In this document: positions 44,319 to 54,680 of the stretch, piece by piece
How the letters are laid out: each line of letters opens with the position of its first letter
Position numbering within the stretch: the stretch's first letter is position 1
Notes under the pieces: model-generated
What the model was told of the DNA's origin: nothing
The model's input: the letters and a program-made list of their open reading frames with translations, nothing else
Database searches by the model: none
Translations under genes and position numbers: made by a program
DNA from: Leptodactylus fallax
Taxonomy: Eukaryota > Chordata > Amphibia > Anura > Leptodactylidae
NCBI GenBank assembly: GCA_947044405.1
Contig: CAMRHE010000206.1
Span: 2,852,001 to 2,916,000 of the forward strand
DNA length: 64,000 nt
Direction of reading: 5' to 3'

Positions 44319-44489
44319 TATATATATAATTTTTTTTGTGGCGGTGAGTTTTATGCATGATTGACCAGCAGTGGAAGATTTAGAATTAATTCACACACTG
44401 CAGATGAGATGCTGTTAAAACCATATATATAAAACTGCATTGAAAAAATTGCATCAGTTTTGATGTGTTTTGTTGGTTGTGCTTCTTAA

Positions 44490-44714
44490 AAAAGACCTTT
44501 CATGTCATATGCCAGATGAACGTTCCCCACCACCCAATGATGCCGCTAGACTGTAAAACCCACCCCCTAACAGTACCATGATATCATAAGCTGAAACTAA
44601 CAGCACCACTGTCAGACCAACGGGGGACGCTACAAACATACGAAACGGTGTGCTGAATTCAGCTTTCTAATGGTATATAACTTACCTGGTGATAGAAAAC
44701 ATGAAAGGTCCCCT
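44490..44714. mobile_element. TTAA-type MITE (AGGACCTTT family), short decayed copy
   Basis: Left TTAA at 44486-44489, right TGAA at 44715-44718. Ends AAAAGACCTTTCATGTCA and AACATGAAAGGTCCCCT. The GTGCTGAATTCAGCTTTCTA core is shared with 15429 and 33955. Confidence 0.7.
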
Positions 44715-44724
44715 TGAAGACTAA

Positions 44725-44905
44725 GGTCCCACGTTGTGGAACTCCGCTAAAAAAGTACAGCAGAAATTTATTTTCCCGCAATGATTTTCATTGCATTTTT
44801 GTTGCGTTTTTCTCTGTGGTTTTTCTTCCCTTATTCAATCTATAGGGAAATTGTGAGCATTTCTGCAGGTAAAATTGACATGCTGTGTTTTTTGATACTT
44901 AGCCT
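44725..44905. repeat. GGTCCCACGTTGTGG palindrome relative
   Basis: GGTCCCACGTTGTGGAACTC at the left, with TTGCGTTTTTCTCTGTGGTT and GTAAAATTGACATGCTG inside. Its closest match is the one at 52112. Confidence 0.6.
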
Positions 44906-45671
44906 AAAGGTGAAACATATTAAATAGAGTGTAAACATGTAAAACACCCCAACCACATTAAAAAAGCAATGTTTGATGTGGTTTTAACCACAATGTGTGA
45001 CTATACATGTGAATGTGTTACAAAGAAGCAGAACTAGTTTATTTGTTTTTTAAGCTCCACATTTCAAAAAGCATCTTTTTTACATTTTTCATTTGATATG
45101 GGGGTTTATATTTTTTATGATTGCATTTTGAAGTGCTTATATTGTATTGAATGATTTATGAAGATTTTGCAGAGAGGCTAGAAAAAGCATGGAGTATTCT
45201 ATGCCGGTCTTAAGATCCCCTGCAACAGTCTTAATTTATGGTGAGACTGCTTTGCTGCATCGGGCAGGCTTGTCTAGTGCAGATGAATGAACTATCCAAC
45301 ATTCAGTTTGGGTTTCAGTTCAATGGTTTGGACCAAAAGCTTGATTCAGTTTGAACCGGGTCATTGCAAAATGAAATGCAAATATATTATTATAAACAGT
45401 TGTGTATGACACTGTAAGGGCTCCTAGCACTATATCTAATGGCACTATTAGATATACAGTTGCTCAAGCCTCTTACTGGCAATGAGCACTCCTAGAAATG
45501 TTCGCTCCCGATAATAGCCCTGTGTAATATTCCCACCGATCACCAGATGAATGAGCATTTGCTTGTTCATCGAGTGATCTATTGCTGTGTAATAAGGTCT
45601 GTGCTGCTGGCAAACAATGAAAGTATATGCCAAAGGAACCATGGGTTTAGTGATCGTTCCTCCTGCATGTA

Positions 45672-47238
45672 CAGTCATGGCCAAAAGTTTTGAGAATGAC
45701 ACAAATATTATATTTTCACATGATCTGCTGCCCTCTGGTTTTTATGTGTGTTTGTCAGATGTTTTTATCACATACAGAAATATAATTGCATTCATATTAT
45801 GAGTAACAGAAGCTTATATTGACAGTTAGAATGAATTAATGCAGCAAGTCAATATTTGCAGTGTTGACCCTTCTTCTTCAGGACCTCTGCAATTCTCCCT
45901 GGCATGCTCTCAATCAACTTCTGGACCAAATCCTGACTGATAGCAGTCCATTCTTGCAGAATCAATGCTTTAATTTTGTCTGAATTTGTTGGTTTTTGTT
46001 TGTCCACCCGTCTCTTGATGATTGACCACAAGTTCTCAATGGGATTAAGATCTGGGGAGTTTCCAGGCCATGGACCCAAAATCTCTATGTTTTGTTCCCT
46101 GAGCCATTTAGTTATCACCTTTGCTTTATGGCAAGGTGCTCCATCATGCTGGAAAAGGCATTGTTGAGCGCCAAACTGCTCTTGGACGGTTGGGAGAAGT
46201 TGCTCTTGGAGGACATTCTGGTACCATTCTTTATTCATGGCTGTGTTTTTAGGCAAGACTGTGAGAGAGCCGATTCCCTTGGCTGAGAAGCAACCCCACA
46301 CATGAATGGTTTCAGGATGCTTTACAGTTGGCATGAGACAAGACTGGTGGTAGCGCTCACCTCTTCTTCTCCGAATAAGCTGTTTTCCAGATGTTCCAAA
46401 CAATCGAAAAGGGGATTCATCAGAGAAAATGACTTTACCCCAGTCCTCAGCAGTCCACTCCCTGTACCTTTTGCAGAATATCAGTCTGTCCCTGATGTTT
46501 TTTCTGGAGAGAAGTGGCTTCTTTGCTGCCCTCCTTGAGACCAGGCCTTGCTCCAAGAGTCTCCGCCTCACAGTGCGTGCAGATGCACTCACACCTGCCT
46601 GCTGCCATTCCTCAGCAAGCTCTGCACTGCTGGTAGCCCGATCCCGCAGCTGAAACACTTTTAAGAGACGGTTCTGCCGCTTGCTGGTCTTTCTTGGGCG
46701 CCCGGGAGCCTTTTTGGCACCAATGGAACCTCTCTCCTTGAAGTTCTTGATGATGCGATAGATTGTTGACTGAGGTGCAATCTTTCTAGATGCAATACTC
46801 TTCCCAGTTAGGCCATTTTTGTGCAGTGCAATGATGACTGCACGTGTTTCTTTAGAGATAACCATGGTTAACAGAAGAGAAACAATGATGGCAAGCACCA
46901 GCCTCCTTTTAAAGTGTCCAGTGGTGTCATTCTTACTTAATCATGACAGATTGATATCCAGCCCTGTCCTCATCAACACCCACACCTGTGTTAATGGAGC
47001 AATCACTGAAACGATGTTAGGTGGTCCTTTTAAGGCAGGGCTGCAATGATGTTGAAATGTGTTTTGGGGGATAAAGTTCATTTTCTAGGCAAATATTGAC
47101 TTTGCAAGTAATTGCTGTTAAGCTGATCACTCTTTATAACATTCTGGAGTATATGCAAATTGCCATTAGAAAAACTGAAGCAGTAGACTTTGTCAAAATT
47201 AATATTTGTATCATTCTCAAAACTTTTGGCCATGACTG
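45672..47238 (-). mobile_element. Tc1/mariner DD35E (Traveler-like) transposon, apparently intact
   Basis: 1567 bp. Both termini are CAGTCATGGCCAAAAGTTTT (and complement); about 39 bp match with one mismatch. TA duplications at 45670-45671 and 47239-47240. The transposase is uninterrupted. The Asp-to-Glu spacing of 35 residues matches the published DD35E/Traveler family, described as a recent invader of vertebrates. Confidence 0.93.
45849..46865 (-). CDS. Tc1/mariner DD35E transposase, full length
   Basis: This 338-residue enzyme would cut and rejoin the element at TA sites. I start it at the ATG complementary to 46863-46865 (MVISKETRAVIIALHKNG), the usual Tc1 start; the frame stays open 11 codons further upstream to 46898, but that stretch looks like leader. 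Counting from that upstream Met, the two helix-turn-helix regions cover about 17-110 with APGRPRK at 64-70 between them. The catalytic residues are D160 (FSDES), D252 (QHDGAPCH) and E288 ([11 protein letters not shown]). No frameshift or stop is visible. It is oriented opposite to cdhr5 and lies 15 kb downstream of it. Confidence 0.93.
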   Translation of the reverse strand: MVISKETRAVIIALHKNGLTGKSIASRKIAPQSTIYRIIKNFKERGSIGAKKAPGRPRKTSKRQNRLLKVFQLRDRATSSAELAEEWQQAGVSASARTVRRRLLEQGLVSRRAAKKPLLSRKNIRDRLIFCKRYREWTAEDWGKVIFSDESPFRLFGTSGKQLIRRRRGERYHQSCLMPTVKHPETIHVWGCFSAKGIGSLTVLPKNTAMNKEWYQNVLQEQLLPTVQEQFGAQQCLFQHDGAPCHKAKVITKWLREQNIEILGPWPGNSPDLNPIENLWSIIKRRVDKQKPTNSDKIKALILQEWTAISQDLVQKLIESMPGRIAEVLKKKGQHCKY

Positions 47239-47691
47239 TACTGTACTATGCCTTGGCCTGTGTATTAGGCCAGACTAGAATAAATGTTGATTGGCGCAGT
47301 TTATTGCTGATCAACGCTCCTTAAAAAAAACATCTTTAGAACGGATTTAGAAGAGGCCCCGACCTCATCATAACTCAAGTGCACGCCCATTTGTCAGAAG
47401 GGAGATCTACGCCCATGTGTAAGAAGGGAGATCATGCCAGAAAACTGTCCAGCTCCCTGCCCTGCTTCATCCACAGTTGCACATGTTTAATGCAAGAAAG
47501 GGCCATGCCCCAAATGTGTGCCACAGTATCACTCCTATACATCAGAAAACTGGTGTAGAGGGATTGTAAAATTTTTCCCTATGTATCTAATACAACCCTA
47601 ACCCATTTTAGCTTTTTAATACAAACACTGCCTTAGTAATGTCAAAGTGAGCAACAGATATGGCGATAGGTAAATAGAGCCAAGGACAACA

Positions 47692-47830
47692 TCTAGGAGT
47701 TTGTATGTTCTCCCCAAGTTTGCATGGGTTTCCAATGGGTATTCCAGTTTCCTCCCATACATACTGATAGTAAATTTAGATTGTGAGCCCGGCACACTGG
47801 GTTTGTTTCATGCATGAGAAGGAAAAAGAC
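47692..47830. repeat. Interspersed repeat ('GTTTGTATGTTCTCC...GATTGTGAGCCC')
   Basis: GGAGTTTGTATGTTCTCCCC, CATACATACTGATAGTAAAT and TTAGATTGTGAGCCCGGCAC. The tail GTTAGATTGTGAGCCCCACT also occurs at 48825. Same family as 18540. Confidence 0.6.
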
Positions 47831-48125
47831 TTGACAGATTTTACAGAACCACTTTTAAAGGAAAAAGTTAAAGAGGTACTGTATATAACGTCACTGGGTT
47901 TCGGCACTTGGCAGAGAAAAAAAAATAGCCAAATGATGCAAGATATGCACAAATGAAGAAAAAATACAGAGAAAAATCAATGCATTTCGCTACGTGGCCT
48001 TAGCCTATATTCACGACAGTAAATATCAGCCGTGTGATGCGCTTTATCAAGATAAAGGAATATTGTTGGGTATATTCCTCTCCACCTTTTCACCAGCATG
48101 ATAGTGATTGGATCCCCCCCAGTAA

Positions 48126-48357
48126 GGACAGGGCCCCACGTTGCAAAAATGCTGCGCTTTACATACTTGTAAAGGTGGATGGAATTCTGGCTAACCCCAT
48201 CCATACATTGCAGAAAAAAAAATCTGCAGCTGCGTTTTTGAAAATTACAGCATGTCAATTATACCTATGGAAACGCTGGAATTTTCCTTATAGGTATAAT
48301 AGGGGCAGAAAGTCCTCGGAGGAAAACTCTGCGGAAAAAACTGTGCTGCATTAGCCT
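48126..48357. repeat. GGCCCCACGT palindrome family copy
   Basis: CAGGGCCCCACGTTGCAAAA, GGTGGATGGAATTCTGGCTA, TCAATTATACCTATGGAAAC and CTCGGAGGAAAACTCTGCGG. In the opposite orientation to the copy at 61893. Confidence 0.7.
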
Positions 48358-48360
48358 TAA

Positions 48361-48732
48361 AGAGGATCTTTCACCGCCTCTAGCCCCCACCGTTCCTGAG
48401 CAATCAGTGCTGTTAGTTTTGGTGCCTGATATGCTATTTAGACTCTGTACTGCCAGGAGGACGGTGTCAGGCAGGAGCAGACAAGGGGTGTAATTCTGAG
48501 CTCTGACACTGGCTGCCTCTGATTGGAGCTCTGAATCACGCCCACCTGCCTTACACTGCCCTTCTAACATTACAGAGCTTAAATAGGACATCAGGCACCA
48601 AAACTACCTGCATTTGTTGGTCAGGAATGGTGGGGGCTAGAGACAAAATTCCACTTGTGCTAGAATCAGTGGAGCAGCATCTATTAAAAGATGCTAAAAA
48701 CTAGAATTGGTGGAAGTGTTGAAAGGTCCTCT
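48361..48732. mobile_element. TTAA-flanked MITE (AGAGGATCTTTCA)
   Basis: TTAA at 48357-48360 and 48733-48736. Ends AGAGGATCTTTCACC and GTTGAAAGGTCCTCT are inverted. CTGTTAGTTTTGGTGCCTGA pairs with TCAGGCACCAAAACTACCTG. Its interior differs from the other AGGACCTTT elements, so it is a separate subfamily sharing ends. Confidence 0.85.
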
Positions 48733-49218
48733 TTAAATAATCTCACCATACAAATCTTAAAGGTAAAAATGTTAATTGGCCTTCTATGATATTGATCTTA
48801 TTTTGTGTGTGTAAAATAGGGAAGTTAGATTGTGAGCCCCACTAGGAATAATGAATGTGATGGCAATGTCAGCACTGTGGGATATATTGTAACATATAGT
48901 AATAAAAATATACTCTACATTGGCAAGAGGTAATGTAGGCAGAATCTCTCATGGTTATAAAAGTCATTATGTACGTAAAACTGTAAATTAAGATAAGATT
49001 TTCCCTTCTTACCTTAAGGAGAATTATCTATAATCCAAAGGGTGCAGTACATATACTGTACATATCAACCAGGTAGTCAAATAGGAGCAGTAGTGCACAA
49101 AAAAAAATGTATCTAAACAGTTGTTATTATAGTTAAAGGGTCTATCTTTTTTTACAAAAAATAGCGCCACTCTTGTACATAGGCCATGTCTGGTATCACA
49201 GCTCAACCACATTCACTT

Positions 49219-49455
49219 TAAGGCCGGTTGCACACGATCGCCGGCTGTGATTTAAAGGCACGGGCAGTGCACAGGGGACACAGTAAGACAGGAATAGGAT
49301 CTGTTCCATATTTTGCAGCCCGGACTGTCGACCCACACACGTGACCGTGTAATTCACAGTCATGTTTCCATAAAAATGAACGGGTTAATGTGCTATCCGG
49401 GAAAAACCTGGATAGAACACTGACTGTGCACACAGTCGTCTGCAAGGGGCTTAAG
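49219..49455. repeat. Inverted-repeat MITE ('GTTGCACACGATCG')
   Basis: Starts AAGGCCGGTTGCACACGATC and ends CACAGTCGTCTGCAAGGGGC. A fuller copy in the opposite orientation is at 60825-61154; shared words are ACACGTGACCGTGTAATTCA and CCTGTCCTA/TAAGACAGGA. Confidence 0.65.
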
Positions 49456-49856
49456 TCTAAGGCCACACAGGACAGGTTTGCTGTGAGATTTCCATAGCGG
49501 ACATCCCGCAGTGGACCTGCCCAAGACAGAAACCAGGTGTAGCTGTTGCAGAAAAACTGCTTTTCTATTACAGATTTTTCTGCATTTTTTTTTTAACTAG
49601 CTGGAAAAGACATGGGAATTATGAAGGAATTTCTTATACTTTTCCCTTCTGCTCAATCTACTCCAGATCTCGGCTCAAACAAAAAAAGCAGCAAAATATG
49701 CCACAAAAATCAGCTTTCTGCATCGTGTGGCCTTCACCGAAATTGTCTAGTTTCCATAGCGAACATAACGTGCTTTAATGTGCAGATATCATACAGTGGA
49801 CCAAACCATGGCTAAAACCAGCCAAAATTCCTGGGAAGCTGATTCCATCTGTCAGG

Positions 49857-50098
49857 CTTACCCTAGGTTCACACTAGAGTTGGGGCTTCCGTTACTCAGT
49901 TCAGCTTGGGGACCTGAAAAACGTAAACCCAATCAGCTTAAAAAACGGTTACCCCTAGAAACCCACGAACCCCATAGACTATAATGGGGCCCGCTGAGTT
50001 TCCACCCGAAAAATACGGAGAGAAAAGTCCTGTTTGCAGGAATGGGGGACAGAAATAACCGAACGAAGACCAAGCTCTAGTGTGAACCTAGTTTAAGG
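49857..50098. repeat. Inverted-repeat MITE ('GGTTCACACTAGAG')
   Basis: TAGGTTCACACTAGAGTTGG and CAAGCTCTAGTGTGAACCTA are inverted ends. CTTGGGGACCTGAAAAACGT and CATAGACTATAATGGGGCCC are shared with the copy at 56183. Confidence 0.75.
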
Positions 50099-50340
50099 TC
50101 CCATGTAGCAAAACACAGTTAAAAAACGCTATTTTTTTCCCCCTATTAAATATGTAGGGAAACGCTTACAATTGCGCAGCTAAAATTAACATGCGGCATC
50201 TTTCAAAAAAACACACATTTTTGAAAATGACGCTTTTTGTTCATTAACCAGAATCTCATTCACTATGCTGGCACTGTAATATACAACTTTTTTTCTGCTG
50301 CGTCTCTGCATTTCCACAACATGGGGTCTTAGTTTTAACT
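50099..50340. repeat. GGTCCCATGTAGC palindrome relative
   Basis: GGTCCCATGTAGCAAAACAC to TTTCCACAACATGGGGTCTT. TTACAATTGCGCAGCTAAAATT centre resembles the 44725 and 52112 copies. Confidence 0.6.
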
Positions 50341-50981
50341 TTTGCAATAATTCAGCAATAATTGACATGCCGAATGCTCGAAATCTGCAGGGCAAGACAC
50401 TTTGCGCTGCAGTTTTTTTTAATCCCATCCACTACACTGCTACTTTAGCCGCCATGACTTAACCCATTGCACACTTACCCTGTGTATCCCCGAACTATAA
50501 CTGGAATAACAGCCCCCTCTTCAGCTGCAGAGCGCCCACAGACATTATAGGGGAAAATCTCATTGGAAAACCCCTTTAATAAACTCAGTTGGAGTCTGCC
50601 AATACAAGCCTGATGGAGAGAAAAAAAAAAAAAAAAGCAAACATGGCGCAGTGCCAAGCCTGGTATTTTCAGTTTCGATTCCTGCTGATGAAACCTTCTC
50701 ATATCTGCATAATTACTTCTGGAACTTCCTGTTACTCTCCTCCTACTGTCTATTCTATGGCAGTGATATGTGTGCCGCTGAAACCCTCAGGACAATCTCT
50801 GCAAGCTCAGTTACACCCACAGTTTCTCCTAACTTGCTGATACAGATGTTCCAGTCAGGGTAATTTTGGGCCCCACAGTATACTATGAAGGCATGTGAAT
50901 TTCATGCAGTGTCATAGCATTCCTAACCACAAAAAGCCTGCAAGAGAGTAAGAGATTTTTCCATTGTAATTCAGATGTATA

Positions 50982-52110
50982 CAGTGGGTACGGAAAGTAT
51001 TCAGACCCCTTTAAATTTTTCACTCTTTGTTTCAATGCAGCCATTTGCTAAAAGCAAAACTTCATTTTATTTCTCATTACTGTACACTCAGCTCCCCATC
51101 TTGACAGAAAAAAAAAAACAGAAATGTAGATATTTTTGCAAATTTATTAAAAAAGAAAAACTGAAATATCACATGGTCATAAGTATTCAGACCCATTGCT
51201 GTGACACTCATATTTAACTCACATGCTGTCCATTTCCTTCTGATCCTTCTTGAGATGGGTCTACTCCTTCATTGGAGTCCAACTGTGTTTAATTAAGCTG
51301 ATTGAACTTGATTAGGAAAGGCGCACACCTGTCTATATAAGACCTCACAGCTCACAGTGCATGTCAGAGCAAATGAGAATCATGAGGTCAAAGGAACTGC
51401 CCAAGGAGCTCAGAGACAGAATTGTGGCAAGACGCAGATCTGGCCAAGGTTACAAAAGAATTTCTGCAGCACTCAAGGTTCCTAAGAGCACAGTGGCCTC
51501 CATAATCCTTAAATGGAAGAAGTTTGGGACGACCAGAACTCTTCCTAGACCTGGCCGTCCAGCCAAACTGAGCAATCGTGGGAGAAGAGCCTTGGTGAGA
51601 GAGGTAAAGAAGAACCCAAAGATCACTGTGGCTGAACTCCAGAGATGCAGTAGGGAGATGGTAGAAAGTTCCACAAAGTCAACTATCACTGCAGCCCTCC
51701 GCCAGTCGGGGCTTTATGGCAGAGTGGCCCGATGGAAGCCTCTCCTCAGTGCAAGACATATGAAAGCCAGCATAGAGTTTGCCAAAAAACCCATGAAGGA
51801 CTCCCAAACTATGAGAAATAAGATTCTCTGGTCTGATGAGACGAAGATTGAACTTTTTGGCGTTAATTCTAAGCGGTATGTGTGGAGAAAACCAGGCACT
51901 GCTCATCACCTGCCCAATACAATCCCAACAGTGAAACATGGTGGTGGCAGCATCATGCTATGGGGGTGTTTTTCAGCTGCAGGGACAGGACGACTGGTTG
52001 CGATTGAAGGAAAGATGAATGCGGCCAAGTACAGAGATATCCTGGAAGATAACTTCTTCCAGAGTGCTCTGGACCTTGGACTGGGCCGAAGGTTCACCTT
52101 CCAACAAGAC
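50982..52110 (+). mobile_element. Tc1/mariner element, right part missing
   Basis: The left end CAGTGGGTACGGAAAGTATT follows a TA at 50980-50981. The sequence is collinear with a Tc1-like element up to the second catalytic Asp codon, then stops at about 52110, where a GGCCCCACGT-type repeat begins. No right terminal repeat is found. Confidence 0.88.
51361..52110 (+). pseudogene. Tc1-like transposase, C-terminally truncated
   Basis: 250 residues are in frame without a stop. The two helix-turn-helix regions flank LPRPGRPAKLSNRG (61-74). D159 is in LWSDETK and D250 is the last element-encoded residue (RRFTFQQD). The open frame runs 12 more codons into foreign repeat sequence and stops at 52149. 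The catalytic Glu is absent, so it cannot be active. The ATG at 51361 is followed by further Mets at positions 5 and 8, either of which may be the original start. Confidence 0.9.
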
Positions 52111-52111
52111 T

Positions 52112-52330
52112 ATTTAAACGCAAGGCGCCATGTTGCGAAATGCACCTAAAAATCAAACGCACTGCATTTTTTATTGTGTTTTTGCTGCATTTTTCTCTGC
52201 GGTTTTTCCTCCGATATTAAATCGTGTTTTCACAGGTAAAATTGACATACTGCATTTTTCAAAAATGCAGCTTTTCCACAACGTATGGATGGGATTAGCC
52301 AGAATTTCTACGCAACAAAATTTTTTAGAG
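52112..52330. repeat. GGCGCCATGTTGCG palindrome relative
   Basis: AAGGCGCCATGTTGCGAAAT, TTGCTGCATTTTTCTCTGCG, TTCCACAACGTATGGATGGG. It directly abuts the truncated Tc1 element. Confidence 0.6.
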
Positions 52331-52909
52331 AAAAAAGACATGAACCACACAACCCAGCCTTATACATTAATCCTTTGCTTCTCAGCAAAATCTACAGAAC
52401 TGAACACGAGGTTCTTAGAATACCTATTGATCAAAGTGTATAAGCCCCACTAGTCATGTCATGGCAACCTCTGTATAGCGGGTCCCTAATCTACTGGGTG
52501 CGGCCCTGCATAGCAACCACCACCACAACAAAGTGCCCATAGGGAGAGTGACCCAGTAGCCCAACAACACCCCTAGTGCCAGGCTAAGCCCCCAGGCTCT
52601 GGGCCACATCACCCCACAGCCACTGCACCACAGCAATGGCAGATATCGCACCATGTGAACAGATCTCAAAAAATTCACCTTACCATATGGTCTCAGTCAG
52701 AGGACTGAACCAGTAGAAGGCTCCCTTAATTACAAATACCTGGGCCGAATGGGAGAAGTGCTAGTGCCAAGGTAAAACAAAAAAAATGGAAAAGACAGAA
52801 TTGCTATGCAACAAAATTTTTTGGAGAAAAAGACATGGACTGCAAATCCCGGCGTTATGCAATGATCCTACGCTTTTCGGAAAAATCTACAGAACTGAAC
52901 ATAAGGTTC
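52312..52909. repeat. Pair of about 102-bp direct repeats
   Basis: 52312-52414 and 52808-52909 align (GCAACAAAATTTTTTAGAGA / GCAACAAAATTTTTTGGAGA ... ATCTACAGAACTGAAC). I estimate about 80 percent identity. About 390 bp of unassigned, partly GC-rich sequence lies between. Confidence 0.7.
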
Positions 52910-52956
52910 ATGGCTAGTGGCTAGTGGGCTTATACACCTTGTTCAGTATATATACT

Positions 52957-53640
52957 AAGAACCTCGCATTGCGGAAACACAGCTTTTTTTGTTGCAGATT
53001 TTGTTACATTTTTTTGAGACAAAGCCAAGAATGGCTACGAAAGGAATGGGAAATATATAGGAAGTTCTTATACTTCTACCTTCTGTTCAATCCAACCCTG
53101 AATTTGGCTCAAAAAACCACAGCAAAATCTGCAACCAAAAAATCTGCATTTCTGCAACGTGGGGCCTCAGCCTAAGATCAAGGCCCCATGTTGCGTAACA
53201 GCTGCTTTTTTATTTCAGATTTTGCTGTAGATTTTTGAGACAAAGTCAAAAATGGCATGAAAAGGAATTGGAAATTTTTTGTTGTTGCAGATTTTGCTGC
53301 AGGGTTTTTTTTTTTTTAGCCAAAGTGAAGAGTGGCTTGAAAAGGAATAGGAAATATATAGGAAGTTCTCATACGTCTCCCTTCTGTTAAATCCACTCCT
53401 GGCCTTGGCTCAAAAAAAGCAGCAACATTTGCAACAAAAAAAGCAGGTTTTCCACTAAGGCCCCACATTGTTGCAGATTTTGCTGCGTTTTTTTTTTTTT
53501 AGCCAAGGCCAGGAGTGGATTTCACAGAAGGAAGAAATATAAGGACTTCCTATATTTCCTATTCCTTTTCAAGCCACTCTTCACTTTGGCTAGAAAAAAA
53601 CCCTGCAGCAAAATCTGCAAGAACAAAAAAAAAATGCTTT
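52957..53640. repeat. Cluster of GGCCCCACGTTGCGG subtype palindromes
   Basis: At least three copies or half-copies in a row (52957-53174, about 53181-53450, about 53455-53640). Each repeats TTTTTTGTTGCAGATTTTGC and its mirror GCAAAATCTGCAAC, with central AATATATAGGAAGTTCTTAT. Confidence 0.75.
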
Positions 53641-54039
53641 ATCCGAGGACATAGTCTAAAACATTCAAGTGTGAATGTATCCTTAGGCTTCCTCCATAAA
53701 AAGTTTTTTGTGGCGGTTCTTTCAGGCTTGAAAAAAAACAAGAATTTCATGACATATTTTGCATGTGTTTTTTTGTGGAACTTTTTTTTTTCTAGGTATT
53801 TGTTTCTATAGAGAATGCTGTTACAGAGTTATGGTTGGCATAAAGAACAACATTGACACAAAAAACATCATGCAAGTGAAGAAAGAATGTAGTGTGTTTC
53901 ATTATTTGGGACTTGCAGCTAACATCTTACTACAGCATTTTTTCCACAAAAACTTCAGCCAAAAGACCCCCTTTAAAAGCTGCAGAAAAACCTGCGGGTG
54001 AGCCATGGCAAAAAAGACAAAAAAACATCAGATTTAGGC

Positions 54040-54254
54040 TAAGGCCCCACGTTGCAGAAACACAGCTTTTTTTGTTGCAGATTTTGCTGCGGTTTTTTGA
54101 GCCAAAGCCAAGTATGGCTACAAAAGGAATGGAAAATATATAGGAAGTTCTTATACTTCTCCCTTCTACTCAATCCACTCTTGGCTTTGGTTAAAAAAAA
54201 CTGCAGCAAAATCTGCAACAAAAAAAGCTGCGTTTCCGCAACGTGGGGCCTTAG
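54040..54254. repeat. GGCCCCACGTTGCGG subtype, near-complete palindrome
   Basis: Left AAGGCCCCACGTTGCAGAAA and right TTTCCGCAACGTGGGGCCTT. Arms of about 78 bp; the centre is GGAAAATATATAGGAAGTTC. This is the clearest example of the short subtype in the window. Confidence 0.88.
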
Positions 54255-54344
54255 GTTTTGAGCATTTTTTGTTGCTGCAACTTGTAGGAGGATCACTCTG
54301 CAGAATTTCCTGCATGTTCATTCCTTCTGGCACAGGCCTTAGGC

Positions 54345-54680
54345 CAAAGCCCCATATAGCACACCTCAGCCAAAACGCACTGCAGGAAAAATTGCTGCTG
54401 AAATACATTGCGGTTTTTCCTGAAGTGCTTAGCACAGAAATCCGCAGCCTGTGCAGACTCTCTGGTTCAATTATACCTATAGCGAAACCACCAGCGTTCC
54501 CATAGGTATAATTGACATGATGCAATGTCCAAAAACGCGATGGTTTTGGAAATCGCAGCAGGGTATTTTTCTGCAATGTGTGGATGGAACTTGCTAGAAT
54601 CTCACCCACTTTGCAGGGACTGTAAAACGCCACGGTCAACCCGCAGCATTTACGCCACGTGGGGCTTCAGCCTTAGAGCA
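54345..54680. repeat. GGCCCCACGT palindrome family, long subtype, nearly complete
   Basis: From AAAGCCCCATATAGCACACC to TTTACGCCACGTGGGGCTTC. TTATACCTATAGCGAAACCA and CATAGGTATAATTGACATGA form the centre; GGATGGAACTTGCTAGAATC lies to the right. Confidence 0.82.
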
